Source: an uncultured Pelagibacteraceae bacterium
GTDB lineage: Bacteria > Pseudomonadota > Alphaproteobacteria > Pelagibacterales > Pelagibacteraceae
Length of the DNA stretch: 62,338 nt
Reading direction: 5' to 3'
NCBI GenBank assembly: GCA_902546765.1
Contig: CACCLG010000006.1
Location: 1-62,338 of the forward strand
The position numbers and the translations under genes were made by a program. The notes under the pieces were generated by a model. That model saw only the letters and a list, made by a program, of their open reading frames with translations. It had not been told where the DNA came from and did no database searches. This document shows positions 1 through 9,936 of this stretch, in pieces; positions within the stretch are counted from its first letter, which is position 1; every line of letters starts with the position of its first letter.

Positions 1-216
1 AAACATGAACATACGGATACATTAACATTTGGTTTAAACTTTAAATCTAAACGTGAAACAGAATATGCAATGCAATTTGGAGGAACTGAAGATTTGTCTG
101 CTGGACTTAATATTGCAAAAAATATTAACGGCCTAAATTTCAATTTCAAATTAGATCAAGAATTTAACGAAAATCTTGACAAAAATGCTGAAATTTCAAT
201 GATTAAAAAGTTTTAA
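1..216 (+). CDS. C-terminal end of an autotransporter-type surface protein (5' end outside the window)
   Basis: An open frame runs from the first base to a TAA at 214-216 and encodes the last 71 residues of a protein. The sequence is almost the same as the end of the next gene: both contain ETEYAMQF, SAGLNIAKNI and end in NLDKNAEISMIKKF. The terminal phenylalanine fits a beta-signal for insertion into the outer membrane. This is therefore the last strands of a beta-barrel of a third copy of the tandem surface-protein family; its N-terminal domains cannot be seen. The call as a paralogue is firm, the barrel function is inferred from the neighbours. Confidence 0.85.
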   Translation, partial: KHEHTDTLTFGLNFKSKRETEYAMQFGGTEDLSAGLNIAKNINGLNFNFKLDQEFNENLDKNAEISMIKKF

Positions 217-267
217 ATTTTTCATTTTACTTTATAAAATTTAATCTAATTTCAAAAATGTATTTAA

Positions 268-3024
268 ATGAAAGTTTTTTTAGAAAAAGTCACTTTATTT
301 AAAATTATATTTATAATTTTTTTTTTAACCTTTACTAAAAATTTAAGTGCAGCCGATAAATCCTTATCATTTGATGGTACTGATGATTTTGTAGAAATTG
401 TAAATAACGCTGCACTTAACCCAACTGGTGCTTATACAGTTGCTGCTTGGTTTAAACAGGAGGGAGAAACAACAACATCGCCATTAGAACACTCATGGCA
501 ATCAATAATAACATCTAGGTCATGCACAGGCGGATGTAGAGGTTATATGATGTATTTAAGACATAGAGATGTCGAGCTTCATGCTAGTAAACTTGAATAT
601 TGGCACGCAACAACACACAACACTAATTGGGTAAAAATTGAGTCTAGTGAACAAAGCGCTTGGAAAAAAACTGGAACAGCTGCTTGGGAATTTAATGTTA
701 TTAGATTTAATGGTACTGATGAAATAGATTTTTTTTTAAATGGATCTCATATAGGAAATACATCCTCCGCTCATAGTATGAACAATCAAAATACAGATAA
801 ACCTACGAGGATAGGTGCAGGCAGGACTGAAGGGGCTGTTATGTATCTTTTCAAAGGAAAAATTGATGATGTTGCTATCTGGGATGAAGCATTAACAAAT
901 GCAGAAATTACTGAACTTTATAATAACGGAGAGTCACTTTATGCAAAGGAAAATTATGGAGATTACACCTCTAAAGATAATTTAACAGCCTACTATACAA
1001 TGGATAGTAATAATGGAAGTGGTACAACTTTATCGGATGATGAAGGAAGTAATGATGGAAGTTTTAATGGAGCACCTACATGGAGCTCAGATACGCCTGG
1101 TACAGCTCCAACAATAACTTCATTTACCCCAACAGATGACTCTACATTTGTTGATGTAAATACGAACCTAGTTTTAAATTTTAGTGAAATTGTACGTGGC
1201 ACATCTTCAGGTAACGTGACTATTAAAAAGGCTTCAGATAATTCTGTTGTAGAGGTAATTGCTGGCAATAGTGACAAAGTTAGTGGATCTTTAACTACAC
1301 AAATTACCATCAACCCTTCAACTACATTAGATGTAGATACAGAATATTATGTACTGGTCGAGTATGGTGCTTTTGCAGATATATCTAACAATTCAGTTGA
1401 TTTATTAGGAAAATCAGATTTTAGTTTTACTACTAATCAAAATCCCTCTCTTTCATCATCTAGTCCGTCTGATAATGCAACCGATGTTGCTGCAGATACC
1501 AATATAATTTTAAATTTTAGCGAAAGTGTTGATGCTGAAAGTGGAAATATTTCAATTTACAAATCTATTGATAGTTCTCTAGTAGAGGAAATTGATGTAA
1601 CAGGTGGACAAGTTAGTGGTTCTGGCTCCTCACAAATTACAGTCAACCCATCATCAGACTTAGAAGGTGGAGTAGAATATTACATTTTAATTGATAGTAC
1701 TGCATTTGATGATTCTTCGAGTAATAGTTATGCGGGCATAAGTATAGCAGGTGATTTGAGTTTTACAGTTTTAGCATCATCCAAACCCAATCCTATAGAA
1801 GATAAAAATGTTACTGGTTTATTAGACACTCAAACAGATATGTCTAATGTAGTTTTAAAACAATCTATAGCTCCCATTTCAAATCGTTTAAAATATTTAA
1901 GAAGAAACAGAAATAATGATGATTTAACAAATCAAAATGTAAAATTAAAACTTCCTACAAATAATACTGTTTCAAAATTTTTAACAGAATATACAGATGT
2001 ATTAGCTGTCTCGTCAAAAATTGAGGAAAAAGTTTTACCTGAAAAATGGTCCACTTGGAGCGAAGGTTTGTATAGTGTGACCACAATTGGAGATGATAGA
2101 GATACAAATTCAAGAAAAATAAGATCAAATAGTTTTGCATTTGGTATTGATAAAAAAGTAAGTAAAAATCAGTTTTATGGCTATGCGTTCCAATACGGTA
2201 AAAGTGATAGCAATATTACAAAAACTGGAACTTCTGCAGATAGTGAAAACTATCATATTTCATGGTACGGCTCAAAACCTCATTCTGAAAAGAATTTTAT
2301 TGAAGGATCAGTTGGCTTAGGTTTGTTAGAGTCTGATTTAATTAGAAAAAAAGATACCAATAGACTTACTGGATCAAGAAATGGTGGACAGGTTTTTGGA
2401 ACAATTAATTATGGAAGATATCTTAGTAAAGGAAATATTGAGGTAATACCAAGAGTTGGACTTGATATTGGGTACACGGAGCTTAGCGCTTATACCGAAA
2501 CCGGGACAGATGCACTGTCGTATTCTTCTCAATTTATTAGAAGTGGTTTAGCAACGCTAGGATTAGAATTTAATAATTTACTCTCTAATAAAAATAATTC
2601 CTTTAAAACATTTGGTTCGTTAGACTATGGATTAGACTTTAGTGATACATCTGAGGCAAAAATAAATTATCTTTCAGATACGAGTACAATTTATACATAT
2701 AAAGGATCTAATAATTCATCTCATTGGTTAAATGCTGAGTTAGGATTTGATTATATAGTAAAAGACACTCTAACATTATCTTCAAGTTATAATAGAAACC
2801 AAGGAAGTGATGACGAACATAGTGATACTGTAAAATTTAGATTTCATTTTACACCAGAAAGAGAAACCGAATATGCAATGCAATTTGATGTAAACGAAGA
2901 TCCATCTGCAGGACTAAATATTGCAAAAAATATTTATGGCTTAGATTTCAATTTCAAGTTAGATCAAGAATTTAACGAAAATCTTGATAAAAATGCTGAA
3001 ATTTCAATGATTAAAAAGTTTTAA
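268..3024 (+). CDS. LamG / Ig-like / autotransporter-barrel surface protein (copy 2 of the array)
   Basis: A 918-residue predicted surface protein. Residues 1 to about 28 form a signal peptide (hydrophobic FKIIFIIFFLTF, then LSAAD). Residues about 30-225 look like a LamG/concanavalin-type domain (AWFKQEG, RIGAG, GKIDDVAIWDEAL). Two Big_5-type Ig-like repeats follow at about 280-390 and 395-500 (FSEIVRGTSSGNVTIKK and FSESVDAESGNISIYKS, each with a Y-Y-V/I-L-V/I segment). After a linker, about 600-918 is rich in alternating beta strands with a YxFGIDKK-like start and ends in phenylalanine, as in an autotransporter barrel. Likely role: cell-surface binding of polysaccharide or particles; the ligand is unknown. 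It lies 51 nt after the partial copy and 50 nt before the next copy. Confidence 0.85.
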   Translation: MKVFLEKVTLFKIIFIIFFLTFTKNLSAADKSLSFDGTDDFVEIVNNAALNPTGAYTVAAWFKQEGETTTSPLEHSWQSIITSRSCTGGCRGYMMYLRHRDVELHASKLEYWHATTHNTNWVKIESSEQSAWKKTGTAAWEFNVIRFNGTDEIDFFLNGSHIGNTSSAHSMNNQNTDKPTRIGAGRTEGAVMYLFKGKIDDVAIWDEALTNAEITELYNNGESLYAKENYGDYTSKDNLTAYYTMDSNNGSGTTLSDDEGSNDGSFNGAPTWSSDTPGTAPTITSFTPTDDSTFVDVNTNLVLNFSEIVRGTSSGNVTIKKASDNSVVEVIAGNSDKVSGSLTTQITINPSTTLDVDTEYYVLVEYGAFADISNNSVDLLGKSDFSFTTNQNPSLSSSSPSDNATDVAADTNIILNFSESVDAESGNISIYKSIDSSLVEEIDVTGGQVSGSGSSQITVNPSSDLEGGVEYYILIDSTAFDDSSSNSYAGISIAGDLSFTVLASSKPNPIEDKNVTGLLDTQTDMSNVVLKQSIAPISNRLKYLRRNRNNDDLTNQNVKLKLPTNNTVSKFLTEYTDVLAVSSKIEEKVLPEKWSTWSEGLYSVTTIGDDRDTNSRKIRSNSFAFGIDKKVSKNQFYGYAFQYGKSDSNITKTGTSADSENYHISWYGSKPHSEKNFIEGSVGLGLLESDLIRKKDTNRLTGSRNGGQVFGTINYGRYLSKGNIEVIPRVGLDIGYTELSAYTETGTDALSYSSQFIRSGLATLGLEFNNLLSNKNNSFKTFGSLDYGLDFSDTSEAKINYLSDTSTIYTYKGSNNSSHWLNAELGFDYIVKDTLTLSSSYNRNQGSDDEHSDTVKFRFHFTPERETEYAMQFDVNEDPSAGLNIAKNIYGLDFNFKLDQEFNENLDKNAEISMIKKF

Positions 3025-3074
3025 ATTTAAATTTTTCCTCTATAAAAATTAACAAAACTTCATAATTAGTTAAG

Positions 3075-5462
3075 ATGATATTTTGTTTAAGAAATATTAA
3101 TGTAATAAAAATTATATTTATAATTTTTTTTTTCAGCTATGTTAAAAATTTAAGTGCAGCCGATTTCTCTTTAGAATTTGATCGACTTACTACATCGGAA
3201 TATGTAGAGGTTCCGTTTGCTGCTTCAATGAACCCTACTGGAGATTTTTCTGTTAATGCATGGGTCAAAGCTGGCAGTTCAAATAATTGGCAATCGGTTG
3301 TTACTTCAAGATCTGCCGATACACCTTGTGGTGCGGACAACAATCGAACTAAAGGTTATATGCTTTACATTCAGCCAGATGAAGAATGGTCTTTTTGGAA
3401 CGGACGTTGTGATGTTAATAAATGGGCTCAAATTAATACCGAAGAAGAGGTAAACCTTAACACATGGCAAATGCAGACTGTAACGTACGATGCATCAGCA
3501 ACCACGATGAGGTTATATGTAGATGGAGTTGAAATTGGCGACAACAGTGAAGATACTTTAACTGCAAACACAAATCGACCATTGAGAATTGGAGCAGGGG
3601 CAACAAATTTGGATACGCCACAATTTTGGTTTAATGGAAAAATTGATGAGGTTGCAATTTGGAGTTCAACTTTGTCTGCAGAAGAAATAACTCAGTTATA
3701 TAATTCAGGAGAAACTCTATATGCAGGCGAGAACTATGGTGATTATACTTCTGCAAGTTCTTTAGGAGAATATTGGACTATGGATGACATTGTAGAAACT
3801 GGAAATGGTTCTGGAACAACTTTATTTGGTGAGATAAATGACAACGATGGAACACTCAATGGTGGTCCATCCTGGAGCACTGATTTTCCTGGAACTGTTC
3901 CAAGCTTATCATCTTCAAGTCCTGTGGATGATGAAACAAACGTATTAACAGATACGAACATAGTACTTAATTTTAGTGAGATAATAAAAGTAAACACAGG
4001 AAATATTACTTTAAAAAAAACAAGTGATGATTCTGTTGTTGAAATATTTGATATTAATGGATCAAAAGTAAGTTTATCCAGCAATACTCAAATAACAATT
4101 GATCCAACAGATTTTTTAGAAAAAAATACAGAGTATTACGTTTTAATTGACTCCACAGCAATTGTAGATTTATCAAGAAATAATTACGCAGGTATCTCGA
4201 GTACTACAGCATTAAGTTTTTCAACAGGAGGCACGGGTGCATCTAATCCTTTAGATGATAAAGATGTTGTGGCATCAATAGAGGCTCAAACAGAAGCACC
4301 TAAGAAAGTTGTACAACATATTACATCACCTATTTTTAATAGACTTAATTGGATAAGAGGTTATGAAACAGATGAAAATTTAAGTGCCCAAAAAATTAAA
4401 TTTAATATAGCTAATCCAAAAATAGAAAAAATATTAAATATAATACCCCAAACTGTAAGTTTAAATAAAATACCAACCAGATTAGAAGATGATTGGCTTT
4501 TTTGGAGTGAAGGAAGCATAAGTGTTGGTAGAGTAGGCGAAACATCAACCTCTTCATTTAAGGAAATAGATACAAACGCAATCACATTTGGTTGGGATAA
4601 AAAAATTGATCAGAAAAAAATTCATGGTTTTGCAATCACCTACACAAAAGATGATATCAAAGTGGGGGATAATGGATCAACCCTAGATGTAGATGCGTAT
4701 AGTTTTTCAACATATGCAACTTTTCATCGTAAAGAAAATTCTTATATAGAGGGCATCTTAGGTACAAGCAGATTAGATTTAAAAAATAAACGTGTAAAGA
4801 ATAATAATTCTTTAACTGGTGACAGGAATGGTAAACAGTTTTTTGGATCAATTCATTACATAAATACTATTAGAAAAGAAAATGTTAATATTTCCCCAAA
4901 TTTGAGATTAGATTTAAGTTATACAAAATTAACTGACTACACTGAAACGGGTACTAATGCTCTTAGGTACCATGAGCAAACTGTTGAGACAGCAGGAATA
5001 TATGGTGGGTTTACTTTGAATAAGGAAGTTTTTAAAGATGATTATATTATTAGACCCACAGCTGGTTTTGAACTAGGTTTAGATCTAAGCCCAAGCTCTG
5101 ATGTTTCGCTGAACTATGTTTCAGATCCAAATACTAAATATACTAAATCAATTGATCAGCAAGGTGAGGAAAGCATTAAAGGAAAAATTGGTTTCGATTT
5201 ATTGAAAGATAATGGCTGGTCATTAATGACTTTTTATGAGAGAAATCAAAGTGAAAATAGTCATAGTGATACCTTTTACTTTCTAACAGGATATGTTGTT
5301 TCAAAAGATGAGGAATACGCAATGGAGTTAGATGAAAATAAAACTTCACTAGTCTACAAAAGAAATTTAGATGGATTTGAGATTAAATTTGATTCTGGAT
5401 ATGAGTTATTTACTGAAAATCCTGATTATGAATTGAATTTAAAATTAACTAGTAAATTCTAA
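3075..5462 (+). CDS. LamG / Ig-like / autotransporter-barrel surface protein (copy 3 of the array)
   Basis: A 795-residue paralogue of the preceding gene. It has a signal peptide (FFFSYVKNLSAAD), one LamG-like domain (about 30-230; RIGAGAT, GKIDEVAIWSSTL), only one clear Big_5-type repeat (about 278-382) instead of two, and a C-terminal barrel-like region (about 480-795) ending in LKLTSKF. The DNA around the signal peptide is nearly identical to that of copy 2, while the barrel is more diverged. The difference in repeat number suggests repeat gain or loss. The gene ends one base before the stop codon of convergent grxD, so there is no room for a separate terminator. Surface location is well supported; the ligand is unknown. 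Confidence 0.85.
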   Translation: MIFCLRNINVIKIIFIIFFFSYVKNLSAADFSLEFDRLTTSEYVEVPFAASMNPTGDFSVNAWVKAGSSNNWQSVVTSRSADTPCGADNNRTKGYMLYIQPDEEWSFWNGRCDVNKWAQINTEEEVNLNTWQMQTVTYDASATTMRLYVDGVEIGDNSEDTLTANTNRPLRIGAGATNLDTPQFWFNGKIDEVAIWSSTLSAEEITQLYNSGETLYAGENYGDYTSASSLGEYWTMDDIVETGNGSGTTLFGEINDNDGTLNGGPSWSTDFPGTVPSLSSSSPVDDETNVLTDTNIVLNFSEIIKVNTGNITLKKTSDDSVVEIFDINGSKVSLSSNTQITIDPTDFLEKNTEYYVLIDSTAIVDLSRNNYAGISSTTALSFSTGGTGASNPLDDKDVVASIEAQTEAPKKVVQHITSPIFNRLNWIRGYETDENLSAQKIKFNIANPKIEKILNIIPQTVSLNKIPTRLEDDWLFWSEGSISVGRVGETSTSSFKEIDTNAITFGWDKKIDQKKIHGFAITYTKDDIKVGDNGSTLDVDAYSFSTYATFHRKENSYIEGILGTSRLDLKNKRVKNNNSLTGDRNGKQFFGSIHYINTIRKENVNISPNLRLDLSYTKLTDYTETGTNALRYHEQTVETAGIYGGFTLNKEVFKDDYIIRPTAGFELGLDLSPSSDVSLNYVSDPNTKYTKSIDQQGEESIKGKIGFDLLKDNGWSLMTFYERNQSENSHSDTFYFLTGYVVSKDEEYAMELDENKTSLVYKRNLDGFEIKFDSGYELFTENPDYELNLKLTSKF

Positions 5463-5463
5463 A

Positions 5464-5802
5464 TTAATTTTTTGATTTAAAATTTATTCCTTTTGTCTCA
5501 AAAAGTTTTGCTAATTCACCGTTCTCATACATTTCTTTTATAATATCACAACCACCTACAAATTCGTTTTTAACATATAATTGTGGAATAGTTGGCCAGT
5601 CACTAAAAATCTTAATTCCTTCTCTAACACTTTGATTTGCCAAAACATCAACACTTTTAAAATTTACCTCTAAAACTTTTAGAATATTAGTTACTGCCAT
5701 TGAAAAACCACACTGAGGTGCATCAGGTGTTCCTTTCATAAAAAGACAAACTTCATTACTTTCTATCTGCTCTTTAATCATATCATTTGTTTGTTGATCC
5801 AT
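5464..5802 (-). CDS. grxD: Monothiol glutaredoxin, Grx4 family
   Basis: A 112-residue protein with the CGFS active site at residues 31-34, within FMKGTPDAPQCGFS, and the glutathione-binding WPTIPQLYVKNEFVGG stretch near residue 70. These are the marks of the Grx4/GrxD family, which binds a [2Fe-2S] cluster with glutathione and acts with BolA-type partners in cluster delivery and iron sensing. It follows bolA by one base and is the last gene of the purine operon; this bolA-grxD pairing supports the partner role. Length is normal for the family. Confidence 0.95.
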   Translation of the reverse strand: MDQQTNDMIKEQIESNEVCLFMKGTPDAPQCGFSMAVTNILKVLEVNFKSVDVLANQSVREGIKIFSDWPTIPQLYVKNEFVGGCDIIKEMYENGELAKLFETKGINFKSKN

Positions 5803-5803
5803 A

Positions 5804-6034
5804 TTAATTCTCCTTTGTTTTAATTGCTAATGCATGAAGTTCATTACCCATTTTACCTTTTAATGAATTATATACCATTTTATGTTGCTCAATTTTACTT
5901 TTTCCAGAAAATTCTGATGATGTCACTGTAGCAGAATAATGATTACCATCACCTGCTAAATCTTGTATTTCAATACTAGCATCCGGCATTGCCTCTTTTA
6001 TTAAATTTTCTATTTCTTTTAAATCCATCGCCAT
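5804..6034 (-). CDS. BolA family protein
   Basis: A 76-residue BolA-like protein. The conserved GDGNHYSATVTS segment (about 28-40) and the QHKMVYNSL helix (50-58) with its family histidine are present, as is the C-terminal ELHALAIKT. BolA proteins bind monothiol glutaredoxins through a shared [2Fe-2S] cluster. The gene sits between purL (1 nt gap) and grxD (1 nt gap), so the two partners are made together. The start may be the first ATG or a second ATG six bases later (MAM). Whether it is orthologous to BolA or IbaG cannot be decided by eye. Confidence 0.92.
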   Translation of the reverse strand: MAMDLKEIENLIKEAMPDASIEIQDLAGDGNHYSATVTSSEFSGKSKIEQHKMVYNSLKGKMGNELHALAIKTKEN

Positions 6035-6035
6035 A

Positions 6036-8228
6036 TTAATTTACCATATAATTCTTTAACCAATATTTATGTGTCTTTGTTAATTCTTCAATAGGTAAAT
6101 TGATCTCCCCATTAAAACTTAAGTTTTTATCCTCAATTACACCTAAATTATCAAAATGAACTGAATTTTTTTCTAACAAATTATTAACTTTTTTAATATT
6201 TGTTTTTTCAATTTCTATTATATATCTGCCCTGATCTTCACTAAAGAAATATTCATATTTATTTACTAAATTTTTAAACGGATTAATTTTAATTCCTTTT
6301 TGTCCCTTAATACACATTTTAGAAACTGCTGTTAAAATTCCACCAATCGAAACATCATGACAGGTTTGAATTAAGTTTTTATCAATAAGATGTAATATTG
6401 TTTCTCCAATATTTTTTTCATTAAATAAATTTATACTAGGAGGAGGACCTTTTTTTTCTAATAAGATATTTCTTGCAAATATACTTTGATCTAAGTGTCC
6501 CTCAGTTTTACCAATTACATAAACAATGTTTCCTGTTTTTTTAAAATCCATTGTAATCATTTTTTGATAATCTTTAATTAATCCTACACCACCAATTGCA
6601 GGAGTTGGTTTAATTCCTTTATCTTTTGTTTCATTATAAAAAGAGACATTTCCAGATACGACAGGAAAATCTAAATACTTACTAGCTTCAGTTATACCCT
6701 CTACACATTCAACAAATTCACCCATATTTTTCTCTTTTTCTGGGTTTCCAAAGTTTAAACAATTCGTAATTGCTATTGGTTTTGCACCAACAGAAATCAG
6801 ATTTCTCCAACTTTCACATACAATTTGTTTTCCACCTGTTAAAGGATGTGAAAAGCAGTATGTTGCTGACGCATCTACAGAAGCCGCTACCGCTTTTGTA
6901 GTACCATGCACTCTTACAACACCTGCATCTCCACCTGGTTTCTGAATAGTGTCCCCCATAACTGTATGATCATATTGGTCCCAAATCCATTTTTTATCTG
7001 CAACATTTGGACTAGATAAAATTTTGTTTAAACAATCTGATAAATTTAAAGATTTAAATTGTTGCTTATCAAATTTTAATTTTTGAGGTAATTTTGTTTT
7101 TTTCCATTTTCTATCATACACAGGAGCATCTTCAGCAAGAAAATCAATTGGTATAGATGCAACATTTTTATTGTCGAACAATAAATCTATTTTCTTTGTA
7201 TTTGTTGTTTTTCCAATTACAGCAAAATCTAAATTCCATTTATCAAAAATTTTTTTCGCATGATCTTCCTTGCCATTTTCCAAAACAATTAACATTCTCT
7301 CTTGACTTTCTGAAAGCATAATTTCGTATGGTGTCATCTTTTCTTCTCTACAAGGTACTTTGTTAAGATTAAGTTCAATTCCTAATTTACCTTTTGACGC
7401 CATTTCAACACTTGATGAAGTCAAACCTGCAGCACCCATATCTTGGATTGCTATTATTGAGTTACCAGCCATCAGCTCAAGGCATGCTTCCAATAATAGT
7501 TTTTCAGTAAACGGATCGCCAACTTGAACCGTTGGTTTCTTTTCTTCTATTTCATCATCAAATGTAGCTGAAGCCATACTGGCTCCGTGTATTCCGTCTC
7601 TACCTGTTTTTGATCCTACATAAATTACAGGTTTATTTACTCCAGCAGCTTTTGAATAAAAGATTTTGTTTTTATTAACAAGACCTAATGTCATGGCATT
7701 TACTAAAATATTACCATTATAACTTTCATCAAAAGAAGTTTGTCCAGCAACGGTTGGAACACCAATGCAATTTCCATACCCTCCAATTCCTTTAACCACC
7801 CCTCTTAATAAGTTTTTAGTTTTTTTATGTTGTGGAGATCCAAAATGGATTGAATTTAAATTAGCAATTGGTCTTGCTCCCATCGTAAATACATCTCTCA
7901 TTATTCCACCTACACCTGTTGCAGCACCTTGATATGGTTCAATAAACGATGGATGGTTATGACTTTCTATTTTAAAAACAATTGCATCCTCGTCTCCAAT
8001 ATCTATTACACCAGCATTTTCACCAGGTCCCTGGATGACTTGTTTACCTTTTGTATGTAGTTTTTTAAGATGTTTTCTTGATGATTTATATGAGCAATGC
8101 TCATTCCACATTGCAGAAAATATTGCAAGCTCAGTAATATTTGGAACTCTCTTTAATAGTTCACAGATTTTGTAATACTCATCTTTTTTTAATCCATGCT
8201 CAACTGCGATTTTTTCAGTAACTTCCAT
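6036..8228 (-). CDS. purL: Phosphoribosylformylglycinamidine synthase, large subunit
   Basis: A 730-residue small-type PurL that makes FGAM from FGAR, ATP and ammonia in purine synthesis. NEHCSYKSS (about 42-50), the GPGENAG segment, the ESHNHPS metal/substrate site near residue 88 and the second half [22 protein letters not shown] and DVSIGG are typical. The short form needs PurS and PurQ, and both genes lie directly upstream in the same operon. Its start overlaps the purQ stop by one base (ATGA-type junction), so translation is probably coupled. Confidence 0.97.
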   Translation of the reverse strand: MEVTEKIAVEHGLKKDEYYKICELLKRVPNITELAIFSAMWNEHCSYKSSRKHLKKLHTKGKQVIQGPGENAGVIDIGDEDAIVFKIESHNHPSFIEPYQGAATGVGGIMRDVFTMGARPIANLNSIHFGSPQHKKTKNLLRGVVKGIGGYGNCIGVPTVAGQTSFDESYNGNILVNAMTLGLVNKNKIFYSKAAGVNKPVIYVGSKTGRDGIHGASMASATFDDEIEEKKPTVQVGDPFTEKLLLEACLELMAGNSIIAIQDMGAAGLTSSSVEMASKGKLGIELNLNKVPCREEKMTPYEIMLSESQERMLIVLENGKEDHAKKIFDKWNLDFAVIGKTTNTKKIDLLFDNKNVASIPIDFLAEDAPVYDRKWKKTKLPQKLKFDKQQFKSLNLSDCLNKILSSPNVADKKWIWDQYDHTVMGDTIQKPGGDAGVVRVHGTTKAVAASVDASATYCFSHPLTGGKQIVCESWRNLISVGAKPIAITNCLNFGNPEKEKNMGEFVECVEGITEASKYLDFPVVSGNVSFYNETKDKGIKPTPAIGGVGLIKDYQKMITMDFKKTGNIVYVIGKTEGHLDQSIFARNILLEKKGPPPSINLFNEKNIGETILHLIDKNLIQTCHDVSIGGILTAVSKMCIKGQKGIKINPFKNLVNKYEYFFSEDQGRYIIEIEKTNIKKVNNLLEKNSVHFDNLGVIEDKNLSFNGEINLPIEELTKTHKYWLKNYMVN

Positions 8229-8911
8229 TAATTTAAGTTTCCTAATAAATTTTCAAAGAATAATGATCCATCTTCACCAGATAGATATTTATCAATCATT
8301 CTTTCAGGGTGGGGCATCATACCTAAAACATTCTTTTTACTATTAAATATTCCAGCTATATTTTTAATTGCCCCGTTAGGGTTATTTTCATCATTTTCAT
8401 CCCCATTTTTATTGCAATATGTGACAGCAATTTGATTATTATCTTCCAATGATTTCATTTCATCATTAGAGCAAAAATAATTACCTTCATTATGGGCTAT
8501 ATGAAGTTCTAGGATATTTTTTTTAATATCGTTAAAGTATTTATTTTGTTTATCTTTAACTTTTACAAATACATTTCTACAAATAAAATTTAGATATTTA
8601 TTTTGTTGAAGAATTCCAGGCAATAACCCTGTTTCAGTTAAAATTTGAAAGCCATTGCATATTCCTAAGACCAAACCACCTGAGTTTGCAAAATCTATTA
8701 CAGATTTAATTATTTTTGATTTTGATGCTATGCTCCCACATCTTAAATAATCACCATAAGAAAAACCACCAGGCAAAACAATTAAATCACTTTTTGGTAT
8801 TAAATTATCATCGTGCCAGATCATTTGGTTTTTAAAACCAAACTTTTTAAGGGCTACATCCATATCCCTATCACAATTTGATCCTGGAAAAACTATGACT
8901 GATGACTTCAT
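8228..8911 (-). CDS. purQ: Phosphoribosylformylglycinamidine synthase, glutaminase subunit
   Basis: A 227-residue class I glutamine amidotransferase. The nucleophile is Cys85 in VLGICNGFQ, and the C-terminal MMPHPER gives the His-Glu pair of the triad. The N-terminal FPGSNCDRD and [12 protein letters not shown] are PurQ signatures. It supplies ammonia to PurL in the PurSQL complex. It lies 6 nt after purS and overlaps purL by one base. Confidence 0.97.
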   Translation of the reverse strand: MKSSVIVFPGSNCDRDMDVALKKFGFKNQMIWHDDNLIPKSDLIVLPGGFSYGDYLRCGSIASKSKIIKSVIDFANSGGLVLGICNGFQILTETGLLPGILQQNKYLNFICRNVFVKVKDKQNKYFNDIKKNILELHIAHNEGNYFCSNDEMKSLEDNNQIAVTYCNKNGDENDENNPNGAIKNIAGIFNSKKNVLGMMPHPERMIDKYLSGEDGSLFFENLLGNLN

Positions 8912-8917
8912 CTATAA

Positions 8918-9151
8918 TTAAAGTATTTTATAATCCTCAATAACAAGATTAGCTAAAAGTTTTTTACACATATCTTCTACTTGCAATTTTGCTTTAGTTT
9001 CATCATTTTCATTTACATTTATTTCAAAAAATTTTCCCTGTCTCACATCATCTACACTACTAAAATTCATTCCATTTAATGTTTGTTGTATAGCTTTACC
9101 TTGAGGATCAAGTACTCCATTTTTAAGAGTAACTACAACTTTAATTATCAT
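8918..9151 (-). CDS. purS: Phosphoribosylformylglycinamidine synthase, PurS subunit
   Basis: A 77-residue PurS protein, recognised by KVVVTLKNGVLDPQGKAIQ at the N-terminus and the GMNFSSVDDVRQGKFFEI segment. PurS bridges PurQ and PurL and is found only with the small type of PurL, which is present here. Its start codon overlaps the stop of purC by one base. Length is normal. Confidence 0.96.
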   Translation of the reverse strand: MIIKVVVTLKNGVLDPQGKAIQQTLNGMNFSSVDDVRQGKFFEINVNENDETKAKLQVEDMCKKLLANLVIEDYKIL

Positions 9152-9936
9152 TATTTTTTTTTAAATTTTACTGCTTTAGGTTTGCTATATTTTAATGGTC
9201 TAATGTTAGATTGTTCATGAAGTATATCCAATCTTCTAGCAACTTCTTGATAACCTTCAACTAAATTTCCTAAGTCTTTTCTAAATCTATCTTTGTCTAA
9301 TTTCTTATCAGTGGTTGCATCCCACAATCTACAGGTGTCAGGACTAATTTCATCTGCTAAAATAATATCTTTTTTTCCATTTTTTTCTAATCTTCCAAAT
9401 TCTACTTTAAAATCAACTAACTTAATTCCAACACCTCTGAACATACCTTGAAGAAAATCATTTATTCTTGCTAATTCATTGTTCACAAAATCAATTTCAA
9501 AATCATCCATCCACTTAAAAGCTAAGATATGTTCTTTACTAATAAGTGGATCACCGAGTTCATCATTTTTTAAACAATATTCTACTAGTGGATATTCAAG
9601 AACTGTTCCATCTTCTATGCCTAATCTTTTAGTTAAAGAACCCGTTGCAATATTTCTTATTATAAATTCGATTGGTATAATCTCAACATGTTGAACTAGT
9701 TGTTCTCTCATATTAAGACGTTTAATTAAATGATTTTTAATACCAACCTGATTTAAGTTTGTTAAAATATGTTCTGAAATTCTATTATTTAAAATTCCTT
9801 TACCATCAATGACATCTTTTTTCTGGTTGTTAAAGGCTGTAGCATCATCTTTAAAATGTTGTATGACTAAATTTTTATCACTTGTTGCAAAAACTATTTT
9901 TGCTTTACCTTCGTATATTTTTTTTCCTTTTTTCAT
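9151..9936 (-). CDS. purC: SAICAR synthetase
   Basis: A 261-residue phosphoribosylaminoimidazole-succinocarboxamide synthase, which joins CAIR and aspartate using ATP. Markers are KIYEGKAKIVF at the N-terminus, FIIRNIATGSLTKR, and DEISPDTCRLWD for the nucleotide/metal site. The gene lies between purB and purS with one-base overlaps on both sides, so PurB and PurC, consecutive enzymes of the pathway, are made from the same message. Confidence 0.97.
   Translation of the reverse strand: MKKGKKIYEGKAKIVFATSDKNLVIQHFKDDATAFNNQKKDVIDGKGILNNRISEHILTNLNQVGIKNHLIKRLNMREQLVQHVEIIPIEFIIRNIATGSLTKRLGIEDGTVLEYPLVEYCLKNDELGDPLISKEHILAFKWMDDFEIDFVNNELARINDFLQGMFRGVGIKLVDFKVEFGRLEKNGKKDIILADEISPDTCRLWDATTDKKLDKDRFRKDLGNLVEGYQEVARRLDILHEQSNIRPLKYSKPKAVKFKKK

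Noticed and set aside
993..1313. 106-codon - strand frame in the surface-protein gene, and similar ones at 3743-4084
   Set aside because: Both lie antisense to the Ig-like repeats and mirror each other because the repeats are related; no start signals.
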